Shown piece by piece: positions 55,928 to 63,955 of a DNA stretch of 64,000 bases. This stretch comes from Paradesertivirga superstes (GTDB lineage Bacteria; Bacteroidota; Bacteroidia; Sphingobacteriales; Sphingobacteriaceae), in NCBI RefSeq assembly GCF_037622515.1, contig NZ_JBBJCN010000006.1, forward strand, positions 91,815 to 155,814, in the 5' to 3' direction. Under the pieces are notes generated by a model, which was not told the DNA's origin, searched no databases, and worked only from the letters and a program-made list of their open reading frames with translations. The position numbers and the translations under genes were made by a program. Position 1 is the stretch's first letter; each line of letters opens with the position of its first letter.

Positions 55928-56060
55928 CATCCCTAAAATTACAATTAAAAACCCGTTATTTTAAAGCTTCAATCTCAGGCAAGGCCTGGATAGATAAGGG
56001 AAATTTGTTAATGCTTTAAAACGGCTAACCTTGCCACTAAGGTACAAAAATGTTTAAACA

Positions 56061-56645
56061 TTAAAAAATAACTTTACCTGTAGCTGTTATTAATGAAGCG
56101 ATTCTTACCGCATCAAAAATACGCTCCTCTGTAGTCCCCAGTTTGATTAAAGAATCTTCATGTGCATTCACGCACATTTCACAACCGTTAACCGCCGATA
56201 CTGCCAGGCTTAATAATTCAAAAAACTCTTTGCCTGTTACAGGCTTTGCCATAATCTGCATACGTATTCTCGCAGGTATCTGGCCATATTTTTCTTTTTG
56301 TGTAAAATGCCTGAATCTGTAAAAAATATTGTTGGAAGATAATAAAGATGCACAAGCGGTGGCCTCTGCAATTTCTTCTGAAGTCGCGCCATTGCTGTCC
56401 GCAAAGTTGGTATAAAAGTCTGTAAGGATTTTATTACAGTTATTAACGGCAATAGAAATCCCTATCAACCCAATCTCTTTAGCTGATAAATGTTCAGAAC
56501 TTAATGTACTGTTAAAATTAACTTTCAGGTCTCTCACATAACGCGATTCGCCTTTTTCAAGCAAGCTTAAACTTACAGTACGGTAATCACCGTCCACATT
56601 AAAACTTTCTAAAAACTCCTTTATAACTTCTGTAGTCTCACTCAT
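56061..56645 (-). CDS. AhpD-like carboxymuconolactone decarboxylase family protein
   Basis: A 194-residue all-helical protein with the AhpD catalytic motif 'CEMCVNAHEDSL' (Cys155, Cys158, His162). AhpD-type enzymes pass electrons to a peroxiredoxin; the peroxiredoxin gene lies 64 bases upstream in the same direction. A terminator stands between them at 56668, so some transcripts would stop after the peroxiredoxin. Together they should reduce peroxides. Confidence 0.9.
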   Translation of the reverse strand: MSETTEVIKEFLESFNVDGDYRTVSLSLLEKGESRYVRDLKVNFNSTLSSEHLSAKEIGLIGISIAVNNCNKILTDFYTNFADSNGATSEEIAEATACASLLSSNNIFYRFRHFTQKEKYGQIPARIRMQIMAKPVTGKEFFELLSLAVSAVNGCEMCVNAHEDSLIKLGTTEERIFDAVRIASLITATGKVIF

Positions 56646-56667
56646 AATTTAAAAATTAGTATTAAAA

Positions 56668-56693
56668 AAAATCCCCGTTAAACGGGGATTTCC
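56668..56693 (-). terminator. Intercistronic terminator between peroxiredoxin and ahpD-like genes
   Basis: AAATCCCCGTT/AACGGGGATTT stem with T8 on the minus strand, directly downstream of the peroxiredoxin and upstream of the AhpD-like gene. It should make the peroxiredoxin message more abundant than the two-gene message. Confidence 0.85.
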
Positions 56694-56709
56694 TTATGAC
56701 TTTTTATTG

Positions 56710-57255
56710 TTACGATTGTAATGTTTCCTGACCTTTTTCCCAGTTACAAGGACAAAGCTCGTCAGTTTGTAAGCCGTCAAGTACACGTAACACTTCTTTA
56801 ACATTACGTCCAACGCTTAGATCGTTTACACAAACCCAACGTACAATTCCAGTCGGATCAACAATAAATGTTGCCCGGTAAGCAATTTTTTCAACAGGTT
56901 CTAAAATGCCTAAATCCTCAGCTAATGATTTAGAAGTATCTGCCAGCATTGGAAATTTAAGATCGCGTAAATCATCGTGGTCTCTTCTCCATGCTGCATG
57001 TACAAATTCTGAATCAGTTGAAGCGCCAATCAGACGTGAATCCCTGTCGCGGAATTCTCCAAATGCTTTATTAAATTCAGCAATTTCGGTAGGGCAAACA
57101 AAAGTGAAATCTTTTGGCCACCAAAACATTACTGTCCACACATTATCCTCATTAGATAAATAATCTGAAGTTAATGTTTCAAACTCTTTACCTTTTTCAA
57201 TACTAACGCAAGCTTTCTTTTCAAATGAAGGGAATTTTTGACCTATAGTTATCAT
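56710..57255 (-). CDS. Peroxiredoxin (AhpC/Prx type, 2-Cys)
   Basis: A 181-residue peroxidase from ATG 57255. The peroxidatic Cys54 is in 'DFTFVCPTEI', with Arg127 in 'AYRATFIVDP'; resolving Cys168/Cys170 lie in 'TDELCPCNWEKG'. The pairing with an AhpD-like gene instead of AhpF suggests an AhpC-AhpD electron route. It has a TATCTTTG -7 box and an OxyR-type operator upstream, so it is likely induced by hydrogen peroxide. An upstream TTG/ATG at 57291 lies inside the promoter and was rejected. Confidence 0.92.
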   Translation of the reverse strand: MITIGQKFPSFEKKACVSIEKGKEFETLTSDYLSNEDNVWTVMFWWPKDFTFVCPTEIAEFNKAFGEFRDRDSRLIGASTDSEFVHAAWRRDHDDLRDLKFPMLADTSKSLAEDLGILEPVEKIAYRATFIVDPTGIVRWVCVNDLSVGRNVKEVLRVLDGLQTDELCPCNWEKGQETLQS

Positions 57256-57278
57256 ATTTTTTCGTTTTTGGGTTCCGG

Positions 57279-57286
57279 CAAAGATA
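57279..57286 (-). promoter_or_regulatory. -7 box TATCTTTG of the peroxiredoxin gene
   Basis: A perfect TAnnTTTG match on the minus strand, 24 bases upstream of the ATG at 57255. No good -33 TTG is at the usual distance, as expected for a promoter that needs an activator. Confidence 0.6.
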
Positions 57287-57315
57287 CTCACTAAAATTGC
57301 CTGAGAAAATCAAAT

Positions 57316-57365
57316 TATAGATTTATAGATACTTTTTATCAATGAGATTATAGATAAAATCTATA
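57316..57365 (-). promoter_or_regulatory. OxyR operator upstream of the peroxiredoxin gene
   Basis: 57350-57364 reads ATAGATAAAATCTAT, an exact fit to the OxyR half-pair ATAGnTnnnAnCTAT, extended to a 7-3-7 palindrome at 57349-57365. A second, weaker element (ATAGATTTATAGATA) lies at 57317-57331. The centres sit about 85 and 52 bases before the predicted transcript start, a usual activator position. No oxyR gene is in the window. Confidence 0.65.
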
Positions 57366-58172
57366 CTAATACTTTTTTAACAGGTTATTTATGATGGCTT
57401 TGTCATTTACACTTAGCTGAGGTGATAAATCTGTTTGAATGAAATGACGCTTGAATGCAATAATAGCAGCTGTGGAATCCTTCACATCATAACCAATCAT
57501 TCTTAATGCCTGTAAATGGTTGAACCCTGAAGGCACAGTATCTAATACGATATCATACCAGTTCCCGAAACCGTTATCCGCTAATTTCTTCCACGGAAAT
57601 TTTGCATTCGGGTCCTGTTTCCTGGCAGGCGCAATATCAGCATGTCCTATAAAATTTGAACCCGGGATATTATAGTTCTTTTTCAAACCGGCCAGTAATG
57701 TAATTAAGCTGTTAAGCTGGCTCTCCGGAAACTCCTCAACTCCATTATTATCCAACTCTATTCCCAATGAAACTGAATTAATATCGGTAATGGTTCCCCA
57801 TTTTGCTATTCCCCCATGCCATGCCCTGAAATAGTCGTTAAGCATATGATGCACAGTGCCATCTTTGCAAATCACATAATGAGCACTAACCTCAGTTTTG
57901 GGCATAGTAAACGTTTTAAGTGTTAATTCGCAAGAGTTTTGGGCGGTGTGATGTATAATAACATAATTAGGCTTACGCAAATTGAAGTTTGTAGTAGCAA
58001 CCTCGTAAGGGGCAGGATTATTTGCTGATAAGGCGGGGAGTTCCTGCAAAGAACTAACAAGCTCCTTTGCTTGCTTTTTATACGTTTTGTTGGTAGACCC
58101 GAATGGCTTGGTTACAGTACAAGCCAAAATTAAAACTGAAAAGAAAGAAATTAATATTAAGAATCTGTTCAT
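57366..58172 (-). CDS. N-acetylmuramoyl-L-alanine amidase (AmpD/AmiD type), lipoprotein
   Basis: A 268-residue amidase_2 protein from ATG 58172 with a lipobox ('FFSVLILACTVTKPFG', Cys about 18). Zinc ligands appear as 'NYVIIHHTAQN', a later 'FIGHADIAPARKQDPN' and the intervening 'SAHYVICKDG'; 'SLGIELDNNG' carries the catalytic Glu. A PG-binding-like tail ('QALRMIGYDV') follows. It cuts the peptide from peptidoglycan fragments at the outer membrane. Its stop abuts the OxyR operator. Confidence 0.92.
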   Translation of the reverse strand: MNRFLILISFFSVLILACTVTKPFGSTNKTYKKQAKELVSSLQELPALSANNPAPYEVATTNFNLRKPNYVIIHHTAQNSCELTLKTFTMPKTEVSAHYVICKDGTVHHMLNDYFRAWHGGIAKWGTITDINSVSLGIELDNNGVEEFPESQLNSLITLLAGLKKNYNIPGSNFIGHADIAPARKQDPNAKFPWKKLADNGFGNWYDIVLDTVPSGFNHLQALRMIGYDVKDSTAAIIAFKRHFIQTDLSPQLSVNDKAIINNLLKKY

Positions 58173-58252
58173 AATTGTCTGCAAGATAAAAGCAATTTAA
58201 TATCTTGGAAACGAAAATAGTTTAATGCTGTTTGCATTCATAATCATTAATC

Positions 58253-59116
58253 ATGGTAATTTTAGAAAACGAAAACTTAAAAGCTTCCATTCATCCTATG
58301 GGGGCTGAACTTCATAGCCTTTATCATAAAGACCCGGGACTTGAATATATCTGGAATGGCGATGCCAAGATTTGGCCAAGGCATTCACCTGTTCTGTTTC
58401 CTATTGTAGGCGGATTATTACAAGATTCATTTTTGTACAAAGGCCAAAAATACACATTGGCTAAGCACGGTTTTGCCCGTGATTCTGAATTTGAATTAGA
58501 AAACAGTTCTATTGATAGCGTCTCATTTATTTTAAAAAGTTCGGATGAAACACTTCGTACTTATCCCTTCGATTTTATTTTAAGAATTCGATATACTCTC
58601 GGAGAGAATAGCATCACGGTGACATACGAAGTTGAGAACCCCTCAAATGAAACCATGTATTTCTCTATTGGTACACATCCTGCTTTCAATGTTCCTTTAA
58701 CCCAAGACAGCTCTTATGAGGATTATTTCCTTGAATTTGAAAAAGAAGAAAATTCTGTGAGACATACTCTGGATGGTAATATATTAAATGGGACGGTTCC
58801 TTATTTAAATAATCAAACAAAGCTTCCTCTACAGTCGAGCCTGTTTTACGATGATGCTGTAATATTCAAAGATTTAAAATCTACTACTATTTCTATCAAA
58901 AACAATATAAACGAACATGGTATTCATTTCAACTTCGCCGGCTTTCCATACATGGGGATTTGGGCGGCCAAAGATGCTCCATTTGTTTGTATAGAGCCCT
59001 GGTGCGGAATTCCTGATTCTGAAAATCACACTCAAAACATCGAAGAAAAAGAGGGAATTATAGCCCTGGTAGGTGGGGCCAAGTGGCAGAAAAACTGGAG
59101 TATAGACTGTTTTTAA
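58253..59116 (+). CDS. Aldose 1-epimerase family protein (YeaD/LACX-like)
   Basis: A 287-residue galactose mutarotase-like protein. It has 'IHPMGAELHSLYH', 'WPRHSPVLFPIVGGL', 'LAKHGFARDSEF', 'FSIGTHPAFNVPL' with the catalytic His, and 'CIEPWCGIPD' with the Glu base. The Arg in 'HGFARD' is also typical. It interconverts anomers of a hexose or hexose phosphate; exact sugar unknown. Convergent with the CE12 esterase across a hairpin at 59138. Confidence 0.9.
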   Translation: MVILENENLKASIHPMGAELHSLYHKDPGLEYIWNGDAKIWPRHSPVLFPIVGGLLQDSFLYKGQKYTLAKHGFARDSEFELENSSIDSVSFILKSSDETLRTYPFDFILRIRYTLGENSITVTYEVENPSNETMYFSIGTHPAFNVPLTQDSSYEDYFLEFEKEENSVRHTLDGNILNGTVPYLNNQTKLPLQSSLFYDDAVIFKDLKSTTISIKNNINEHGIHFNFAGFPYMGIWAAKDAPFVCIEPWCGIPDSENHTQNIEEKEGIIALVGGAKWQKNWSIDCF

Positions 59117-59137
59117 CAGTCCTTGACATTTGTTTAT

Positions 59138-59174
59138 ATAAATCAGGGTTTAGCAAATTTAAACCCTGATTTAT
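59138..59174. terminator. Bidirectional terminator hairpin
   Basis: Perfect 15-bp arms ATAAATCAGGGTTTA/TAAACCCTGATTTAT with a 7-base loop between two convergent genes. T-runs are modest on both sides. Confidence 0.7.
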
Positions 59175-59194
59175 AGATCTCGTTACTAAGACCT

Positions 59195-59932
59195 TTACTT
59201 CTTTATTCTCATCTGTAAATCCAGATTTAAATTCCTGATTTCTGCTAAAACCAATTGAGCCATTAATCTGGCGCCGAGTTCATTAAAATGCGTATCATCA
59301 ATCTTACCCTGCGGATAATTGGGATGCTCGCCAGCCTTAAGATGATTAAATAAAAACGCAGATTTATCAGGTCCGAGCTCCTGTAACAGCCTTTGACTTT
59401 TTAAATCCATATCAATGAGTGGAGTCTTCGTCTCTTTAGCAACATCCCGAACAATTTGGGCATAAACATCATGCGTGCCTACTACCTTTCCATTCTCATC
59501 AAACTTTCTTCTGGCTACTGAAGTAAGCAATACTGGTTTACCTTGTTTCGACCGTGTATCCTTCACATACTTAATCAGATAGTTTTTAAACTGAGCTTCT
59601 GTAGTTGCGCTCTTTTTTGTCGGCACTTCATCATTATGTCCGAATTGAATAAAAACATAATCGCCAGGATTTAAAGCATTTACTACCGGAGTCCATCGGT
59701 TTTCCTCAATAAAGGTTCTGCTGCTGCGACCATTTTGCGCCCTGTTATCCACAACCACTGTTGAATCGAAGAAATGAACAAAGGGCATTCCCCAGCCAGT
59801 TTCAGGATATGTATTAACCTGTTTGATTGCCATAGTGGAATCGCCAATTAAATAAACTTTTAACGGTTCGTCTTTAATTAAGGTAAAAGACACTAGAGAC
59901 AGAAGGCTTATTGTCAGCAGATTTTTAAACAT
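59195..59932 (-). CDS. Rhamnogalacturonan acetylesterase, CE12 (SGNH hydrolase)
   Basis: A 245-residue secreted esterase from ATG 59932 (signal peptide MFKNLLTISLLSLVSFTLI); the longer start at 60022 would overlap the divergent gene and lacks a signal. SGNH blocks: 'YLIGDSTMA' (Ser32), 'RAQNGRSSRTF' (Gly), 'IQFGHNDE' (Asn), 'DDTHFNELGARL' (Asp/His). It removes acetyl groups from rhamnogalacturonan I, the polymer cut by the PL11 lyase at 10.9 kb. Divergent from the sialate esterase. Confidence 0.93.
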   Translation of the reverse strand: MFKNLLTISLLSLVSFTLIKDEPLKVYLIGDSTMAIKQVNTYPETGWGMPFVHFFDSTVVVDNRAQNGRSSRTFIEENRWTPVVNALNPGDYVFIQFGHNDEVPTKKSATTEAQFKNYLIKYVKDTRSKQGKPVLLTSVARRKFDENGKVVGTHDVYAQIVRDVAKETKTPLIDMDLKSQRLLQELGPDKSAFLFNHLKAGEHPNYPQGKIDDTHFNELGARLMAQLVLAEIRNLNLDLQMRIKK

Positions 59933-60010
59933 ATACACTAAACGATACAATACGATAATGATTTTATCAGGTGCAAAGTATATCTTTAAGAACCAATTTA
60001 TCCCATAAAA

Positions 60011-61510
60011 ATGAAAAAACATTTCAGCCTGGCCCTGATAATGCTATTTGGATTTACTACAAAAGCTAATGTGACTTTACCCGCATTAATTTCCGACAAC
60101 ATGGTAATACAGCAAAACTCGCCTGTACATATTTGGGGCAAGGCATTGCCCGGAGAAAAAGTGACTATAACTATTTCTAATCAGAATCTTATAACTACCC
60201 CCGATTCTAAAGGGAAATGGCAGACATGGCTTATGCCAATGAAAGCAGCGGGCCCGGTGACCATGACCGTAAGAGGCTTAAATACGATTATAGTAAAAAA
60301 TATTTTAATCGGAGAGGTATGGGTGGCATCGGGCCAATCAAACATGGAATGGAACGTAGGCAGAGCACTAAATCCGGAAGAAGAGATTAAGAAATCCGGG
60401 TATCCTAATATCAGACTTTTCGAAGTAAAAAAAGGGATTTCAGATACGATCAAAACTGAAGTTGAAGGGAAATGGGAAATTTGTTCGCCACAAAATATCG
60501 CTGAATTTTCTGCTGTAGCTTATTTTTTTGGAAGAGGTTTACATAAAAATTTGAATGTACCGGTTGGCCTTATAGAATCGGACTGGAGCGCTACAGCATG
60601 CCAGCCATGGACCCCTATGTCAACTCTAGAAACAGATTCAAGGCTTAAATACATTTTGGATGACTGGCAAAAAGTTGCTGACAGATTCCCTGAAAGAAAG
60701 AAGACTTACGAGGCAGAGCTGGAAAGGTGGAAAACAGAATCAGAGCAACAAAAAGCACAGGGTAAAACATCTGCTCCGGCACCACGCGAACCGAACATTT
60801 TACCTAAAGAAAAACCCGGAGTCTTATATAATGCTATGATAGCGCCCTTGACAGCCTATACAATTCGTGGCGTCATCTGGTACCAGGGTGAGGCTAATGC
60901 GTACGAAAGGGTTTCTTTCCCTTACCGATATCTCTTCCCGGCGATGATTCAATCGTGGAGAGACGCGTGGAAACAGGGAGATTTCCCCTTCCTCTTTGTT
61001 CAGTTATCAACATTGTATAAACATCCGTATTGGCCGGTACTAAGAGAATCGCAGACAGAAACTCTTAAATTAAAAAATACAGGAATGGCAGTAAGTATAG
61101 ATGTTGGAGATTCTACAGATGCTCATTATCATAATAAACAAGCTGTGGGCCACAGGCTTGAATTAATTGCACGAAATTTAGTTTATAATCAAGCAATTGA
61201 ATTTTACGGGCCAGTATTTCGACAAATAACCATTGAGAACAATAAAATCCGAGTGTGGTTCGATCATGCTAAGGGACTCAAATCTTCCGATGGCAAAGGG
61301 TTAACAGGATTTGTAATTGCCGGCAAGGATGGTAAACCTTATTCAGCGGAAGCAAAAATTGAAGGCCAAACAGTTTTATTATATAGTCCAAATGTTGATC
61401 GGCCACAAATCGCTAAATATGCCTTTAAGGATGCTCCCGTAGTTAACCTCGTAAATGGGGCAAATCTACCGGCTGTTCCTTTCCGAACAGATATAAAAAA
61501 TGGACTTTAG
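60011..61510 (+). CDS. Sialate O-acetylesterase family protein (SGNH hydrolase)
   Basis: A 499-residue secreted enzyme with signal peptide (MKKHFSLALIMLFGFTTKANV). An N-terminal beta domain precedes the esterase core with 'VASGQSNMEW' (Ser110), 'GVIWYQGEANAY' and a terminal block with 'DAHYHNK' (Asp/His). Family members remove O-acetyl groups from sialic acid or plant polysaccharides; next to a CE12 gene a pectin-related ester is more likely than sialate. The ATP-grasp gene starts 2 bases downstream, so they share an operon. Confidence 0.88.
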   Translation: MKKHFSLALIMLFGFTTKANVTLPALISDNMVIQQNSPVHIWGKALPGEKVTITISNQNLITTPDSKGKWQTWLMPMKAAGPVTMTVRGLNTIIVKNILIGEVWVASGQSNMEWNVGRALNPEEEIKKSGYPNIRLFEVKKGISDTIKTEVEGKWEICSPQNIAEFSAVAYFFGRGLHKNLNVPVGLIESDWSATACQPWTPMSTLETDSRLKYILDDWQKVADRFPERKKTYEAELERWKTESEQQKAQGKTSAPAPREPNILPKEKPGVLYNAMIAPLTAYTIRGVIWYQGEANAYERVSFPYRYLFPAMIQSWRDAWKQGDFPFLFVQLSTLYKHPYWPVLRESQTETLKLKNTGMAVSIDVGDSTDAHYHNKQAVGHRLELIARNLVYNQAIEFYGPVFRQITIENNKIRVWFDHAKGLKSSDGKGLTGFVIAGKDGKPYSAEAKIEGQTVLLYSPNVDRPQIAKYAFKDAPVVNLVNGANLPAVPFRTDIKNGL

Positions 61511-61512
61511 AA

Positions 61513-62571
61513 ATGTCTTTAGAAAACATAACCTATCGGTTAACACACTGGGAAACCTGGGATTGGAGAATAAAATACATTCCTCTGGTTCCATTGTGGG
61601 TATGGCATTGTATCCGGTCGGGGTCATTTTGGTTCTTCACGCCCTCTAACCCCACTTTATTATTTGGAGGGTTCGAAGGAGAAACGAAAAGATCAATCTA
61701 CAAACACCTGCCTCCTGAGAGCTATCCAAAAAGTATTTATATCTCTCCTAAACAATCTTTTTCTGACATTGAACAATTAATAACTACAAAATTTAATTAC
61801 CCCTTCGCCGTAAAACCGGATGTAGGCCGGATGGGATTCATGTTCAGAATTATTAAAACGTCAGCAGACCTTAAACTTTACCATGAAAAAATGCCTGTTG
61901 ATTACATCGTTCAGGAACTCATTACATATCCACTTGAAGTAAGTGTTTTTTATTACCGTTTTCCGGACAATGAAAAAGGAACGATAACAGGTTTTATAAG
62001 GAAAGAATTTCTCGAAGTTACTGGTGATGGAAAATCTACTTTACTTCTTTTAATGAAGAACTATCCCCGGATTAGATTCCGGCTGGACGAGATGAAATCC
62101 AAACATAGAGACCACCTTGACTTAATTATTCCAAAGGGCGATAAATTCTGTTTGAGCTACGCTTTAAATCTAAGCAGAGGCGGCAAACTGGTAAGTTTGG
62201 AGCATGAAAAAGATGAACGTCTTTTAAAGATCTTTGACGATCTTAGTCATTATTCCGGCAAATTATATTTTGGCCGGTACGATATTAAATGTACATCTAT
62301 AGACGATCTGAAAGAAGGGAAAAACTTCTCAATTCTTGAGTTTAATGGAAGCGGTGCAGAACCTCACCATGTTTATGGTAACGGATTTACCCTACTAAAA
62401 GCTTGTAGAATTCTAGCATACCACTGGAAAATCCTGTATAAAATCTCGAAACTGAACCACAAAAGAGGGGTAGCTTATTGGGATTTTAAACGAGGCTTGA
62501 AATTAATGTTGAAATGCCGGCGCTATTTTTCTCTGCTAAAAAAAATTGACACGGAATTCCCGGCATCTTGA
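61513..62571 (+). CDS. ATP-grasp ligase (D-Ala-D-Ala ligase/cyanophycin-synthetase-like)
   Basis: A 352-residue ATP-grasp enzyme. Residues 97-300 hold the domain: 'PFAVKPDVGRMGFM' (Lys101), 'YIVQELITYP' (Glu135), 'LEVTGDGKSTLL' (169-177) that repeats the CphA 'ITGDGKS' turn, and the metal residues Asp257 ('RYDIKC') and Glu276/Asn278 ('ILEFNGSGAEPHH'). The N-terminal 60 residues are Trp-rich with a 'LTHWETWDWRI' start, and a basic tail ends the protein. It likely joins an amino acid or small acid to an amine. No partner carrier or peptide precursor is visible. Confidence 0.8.
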   Translation: MSLENITYRLTHWETWDWRIKYIPLVPLWVWHCIRSGSFWFFTPSNPTLLFGGFEGETKRSIYKHLPPESYPKSIYISPKQSFSDIEQLITTKFNYPFAVKPDVGRMGFMFRIIKTSADLKLYHEKMPVDYIVQELITYPLEVSVFYYRFPDNEKGTITGFIRKEFLEVTGDGKSTLLLLMKNYPRIRFRLDEMKSKHRDHLDLIIPKGDKFCLSYALNLSRGGKLVSLEHEKDERLLKIFDDLSHYSGKLYFGRYDIKCTSIDDLKEGKNFSILEFNGSGAEPHHVYGNGFTLLKACRILAYHWKILYKISKLNHKRGVAYWDFKRGLKLMLKCRRYFSLLKKIDTEFPAS

Positions 62572-62649
62572 CATTAGATTTTCAAACAAATGCCTTTTAT
62601 TTAAGTTTAGAAAGAAGGTGCTGAATTCCATGTTCAATGTTCAAGGCCA

Positions 62650-63345
62650 ATGATCCAAAGACCAACTGAAGCCAGTATTATTCAAGAGTACCTTGCTTTC
62701 CTGAAAGCTGATACCTTTCCCTGCATTGCAGCTAAAGCAGCTTTGGCCAAACAGCAGATTAAATGCATGGTCGCCGATAACATGGCATGCCCTAAAGACG
62801 ATAAACAAGTTTTGGATTTTATATACGCGTTTGTAGATACATACCGGCAGTCAAAAGACCTTTATCACAGTGTCGCAATAATTTTTAGAGGACCGGAAAT
62901 TCTTGATGAGGATCGATTTGATACATTGATGTGGACACGTTTACAATCTTTAAAAAATATCGACTCAGAGAATTACTCTTATGATCAGAGGGTAGATGAA
63001 GATCCTCTTTCTGCCAAATTTAGTTTCAGTTTAAAACAGGAAGCATTTTTTATAATCGGATTGCATCCCGTGAACAGCAGATTAACCCGCCGGTTTAATT
63101 TCCCTGTTTTAACTTTTAATCCTCATGCACAATTTGAACAGCTAAGAGATCTGAACAAATTTGAAAGTATGCAAAAAGCTGTCAGAAACAAAGATCTGAA
63201 ATATTCAGGTTCTGTGAACCCGATGCTGGAAGATTACGGAGTTGCTTCTGAAGTATTTCAATACAGCGGCAAAAATTATGATAAACACTGGAAATGTCCC
63301 TTAACCATATCAAATGCAGAATCTGACCATAATTCCTCCCCGTAG
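62650..63345 (+). CDS. YqcI/YcgG family protein, putative heme N-oxygenase (GntA/DcsA-like)
   Basis: A 231-residue protein of the YqcI/YcgG family: 'ADTFPCIAAKAALAKQQIK' motif (Cys in FPC), 'FIYAFVDTYRQ', 'LWTRLQSL'-type helix, 'FFIIGLHPVNSRLTRRF' and 'TFNPHAQFEQLR' with likely heme-ligand His. Two studied members, DcsA and GntA, are heme enzymes that hydroxylate guanidino nitrogens of Arg or a related amino acid. Here the substrate is unknown; free Arg is plausible. It overlaps the DUF1989 gene by 32 bases, so both are made together. Confidence 0.82.
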   Translation: MIQRPTEASIIQEYLAFLKADTFPCIAAKAALAKQQIKCMVADNMACPKDDKQVLDFIYAFVDTYRQSKDLYHSVAIIFRGPEILDEDRFDTLMWTRLQSLKNIDSENYSYDQRVDEDPLSAKFSFSLKQEAFFIIGLHPVNSRLTRRFNFPVLTFNPHAQFEQLRDLNKFESMQKAVRNKDLKYSGSVNPMLEDYGVASEVFQYSGKNYDKHWKCPLTISNAESDHNSSP

Positions 63346-63901
63346 CGGAACATCATTCATATTAAAAAAGGGACAACGGCTTAAAGTTATCGATATACAG
63401 GGTGAACAGGTTTCAGATTTGGTTTGCTTTAACCTGCATCATAAAGCCGAATATCTTTCATCTGGAAGAACGATAGACTACGCAGAAACCATTTTTCTGA
63501 CAACCGGCCACCCGTTTTACTCAAACCGCAGCAATATCATGTTCGAGATCGTGGAAGACACTGTGGGAAGACATGATTTTTTGCTTACGCCCTGCAGTGC
63601 TGATACCTTCAGAATTATTTACGGCCACACTTCGCCGCATCGCGGCTGTTTCGGTAACCTATGTGCTGCTCTAAAAGAGTACGGCATTGAACCGGATAAC
63701 ATTCCAGTGAGCTTCAATATATTTATGCATGTTACGGTTGATGAGAATAGCGGAAAGGTTTCAGTTCTTCCCCCAAAAAGCAAAGCGGGTAATTACATTA
63801 TTATTGAAGCAAAAATGGATCTGATAGTGGGCCTAACAGCGTGTTCTGCCGAGATGTCAAACAATTATTCGTTTAAGCCTATTGGGTATGAGATAACATA
63901 G
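63314..63901 (+). CDS. DUF1989 family protein (urea-carboxylase-associated type)
   Basis: A 195-residue protein. Family landmarks: 'GTSFILKKGQRLKVIDIQGE' near the start, 'RTIDYAETIFLTTGH', 'TPCSADTFRIIYG', 'SPHRGCFGNLCAAL' with Cys and His for a metal, and 'DLIVGLTACSAEMSNNY' near the end. Known DUF1989 proteins pair to form carboxyguanidine deiminase in guanidine degradation or sit beside urea carboxylase. Only one copy is present here and no urea carboxylase, so a different substrate is likely. The ATG at 63314 lies inside the upstream gene; its product is full length. Confidence 0.85.
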   Translation: MQNLTIIPPRSGTSFILKKGQRLKVIDIQGEQVSDLVCFNLHHKAEYLSSGRTIDYAETIFLTTGHPFYSNRSNIMFEIVEDTVGRHDFLLTPCSADTFRIIYGHTSPHRGCFGNLCAALKEYGIEPDNIPVSFNIFMHVTVDENSGKVSVLPPKSKAGNYIIIEAKMDLIVGLTACSAEMSNNYSFKPIGYEIT

Positions 63902-63928
63902 ATCTTTATTTTAGACGAAAATTAAAGT

Positions 63929-63954
63929 AAAAACGCAGCCTGTTAGCTGCGTTT
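63929..63954. terminator. Terminator hairpin between DUF1989 and the tRNA gene
   Basis: AAACGCAGC/GCTGCGTTT stem with a 6-base loop. On the minus strand it ends in T5 and serves the tRNA; on the plus strand it closes the DUF1989 transcript. Confidence 0.75.
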
Positions 63955-63955
63955 G

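Noticed and set aside
62572..62649. Guanidine riboswitch before the YqcI/YcgG gene
   Set aside because: The 78-base gap lacks the ACGR/CCG motifs of guanidine-I to -IV classes.
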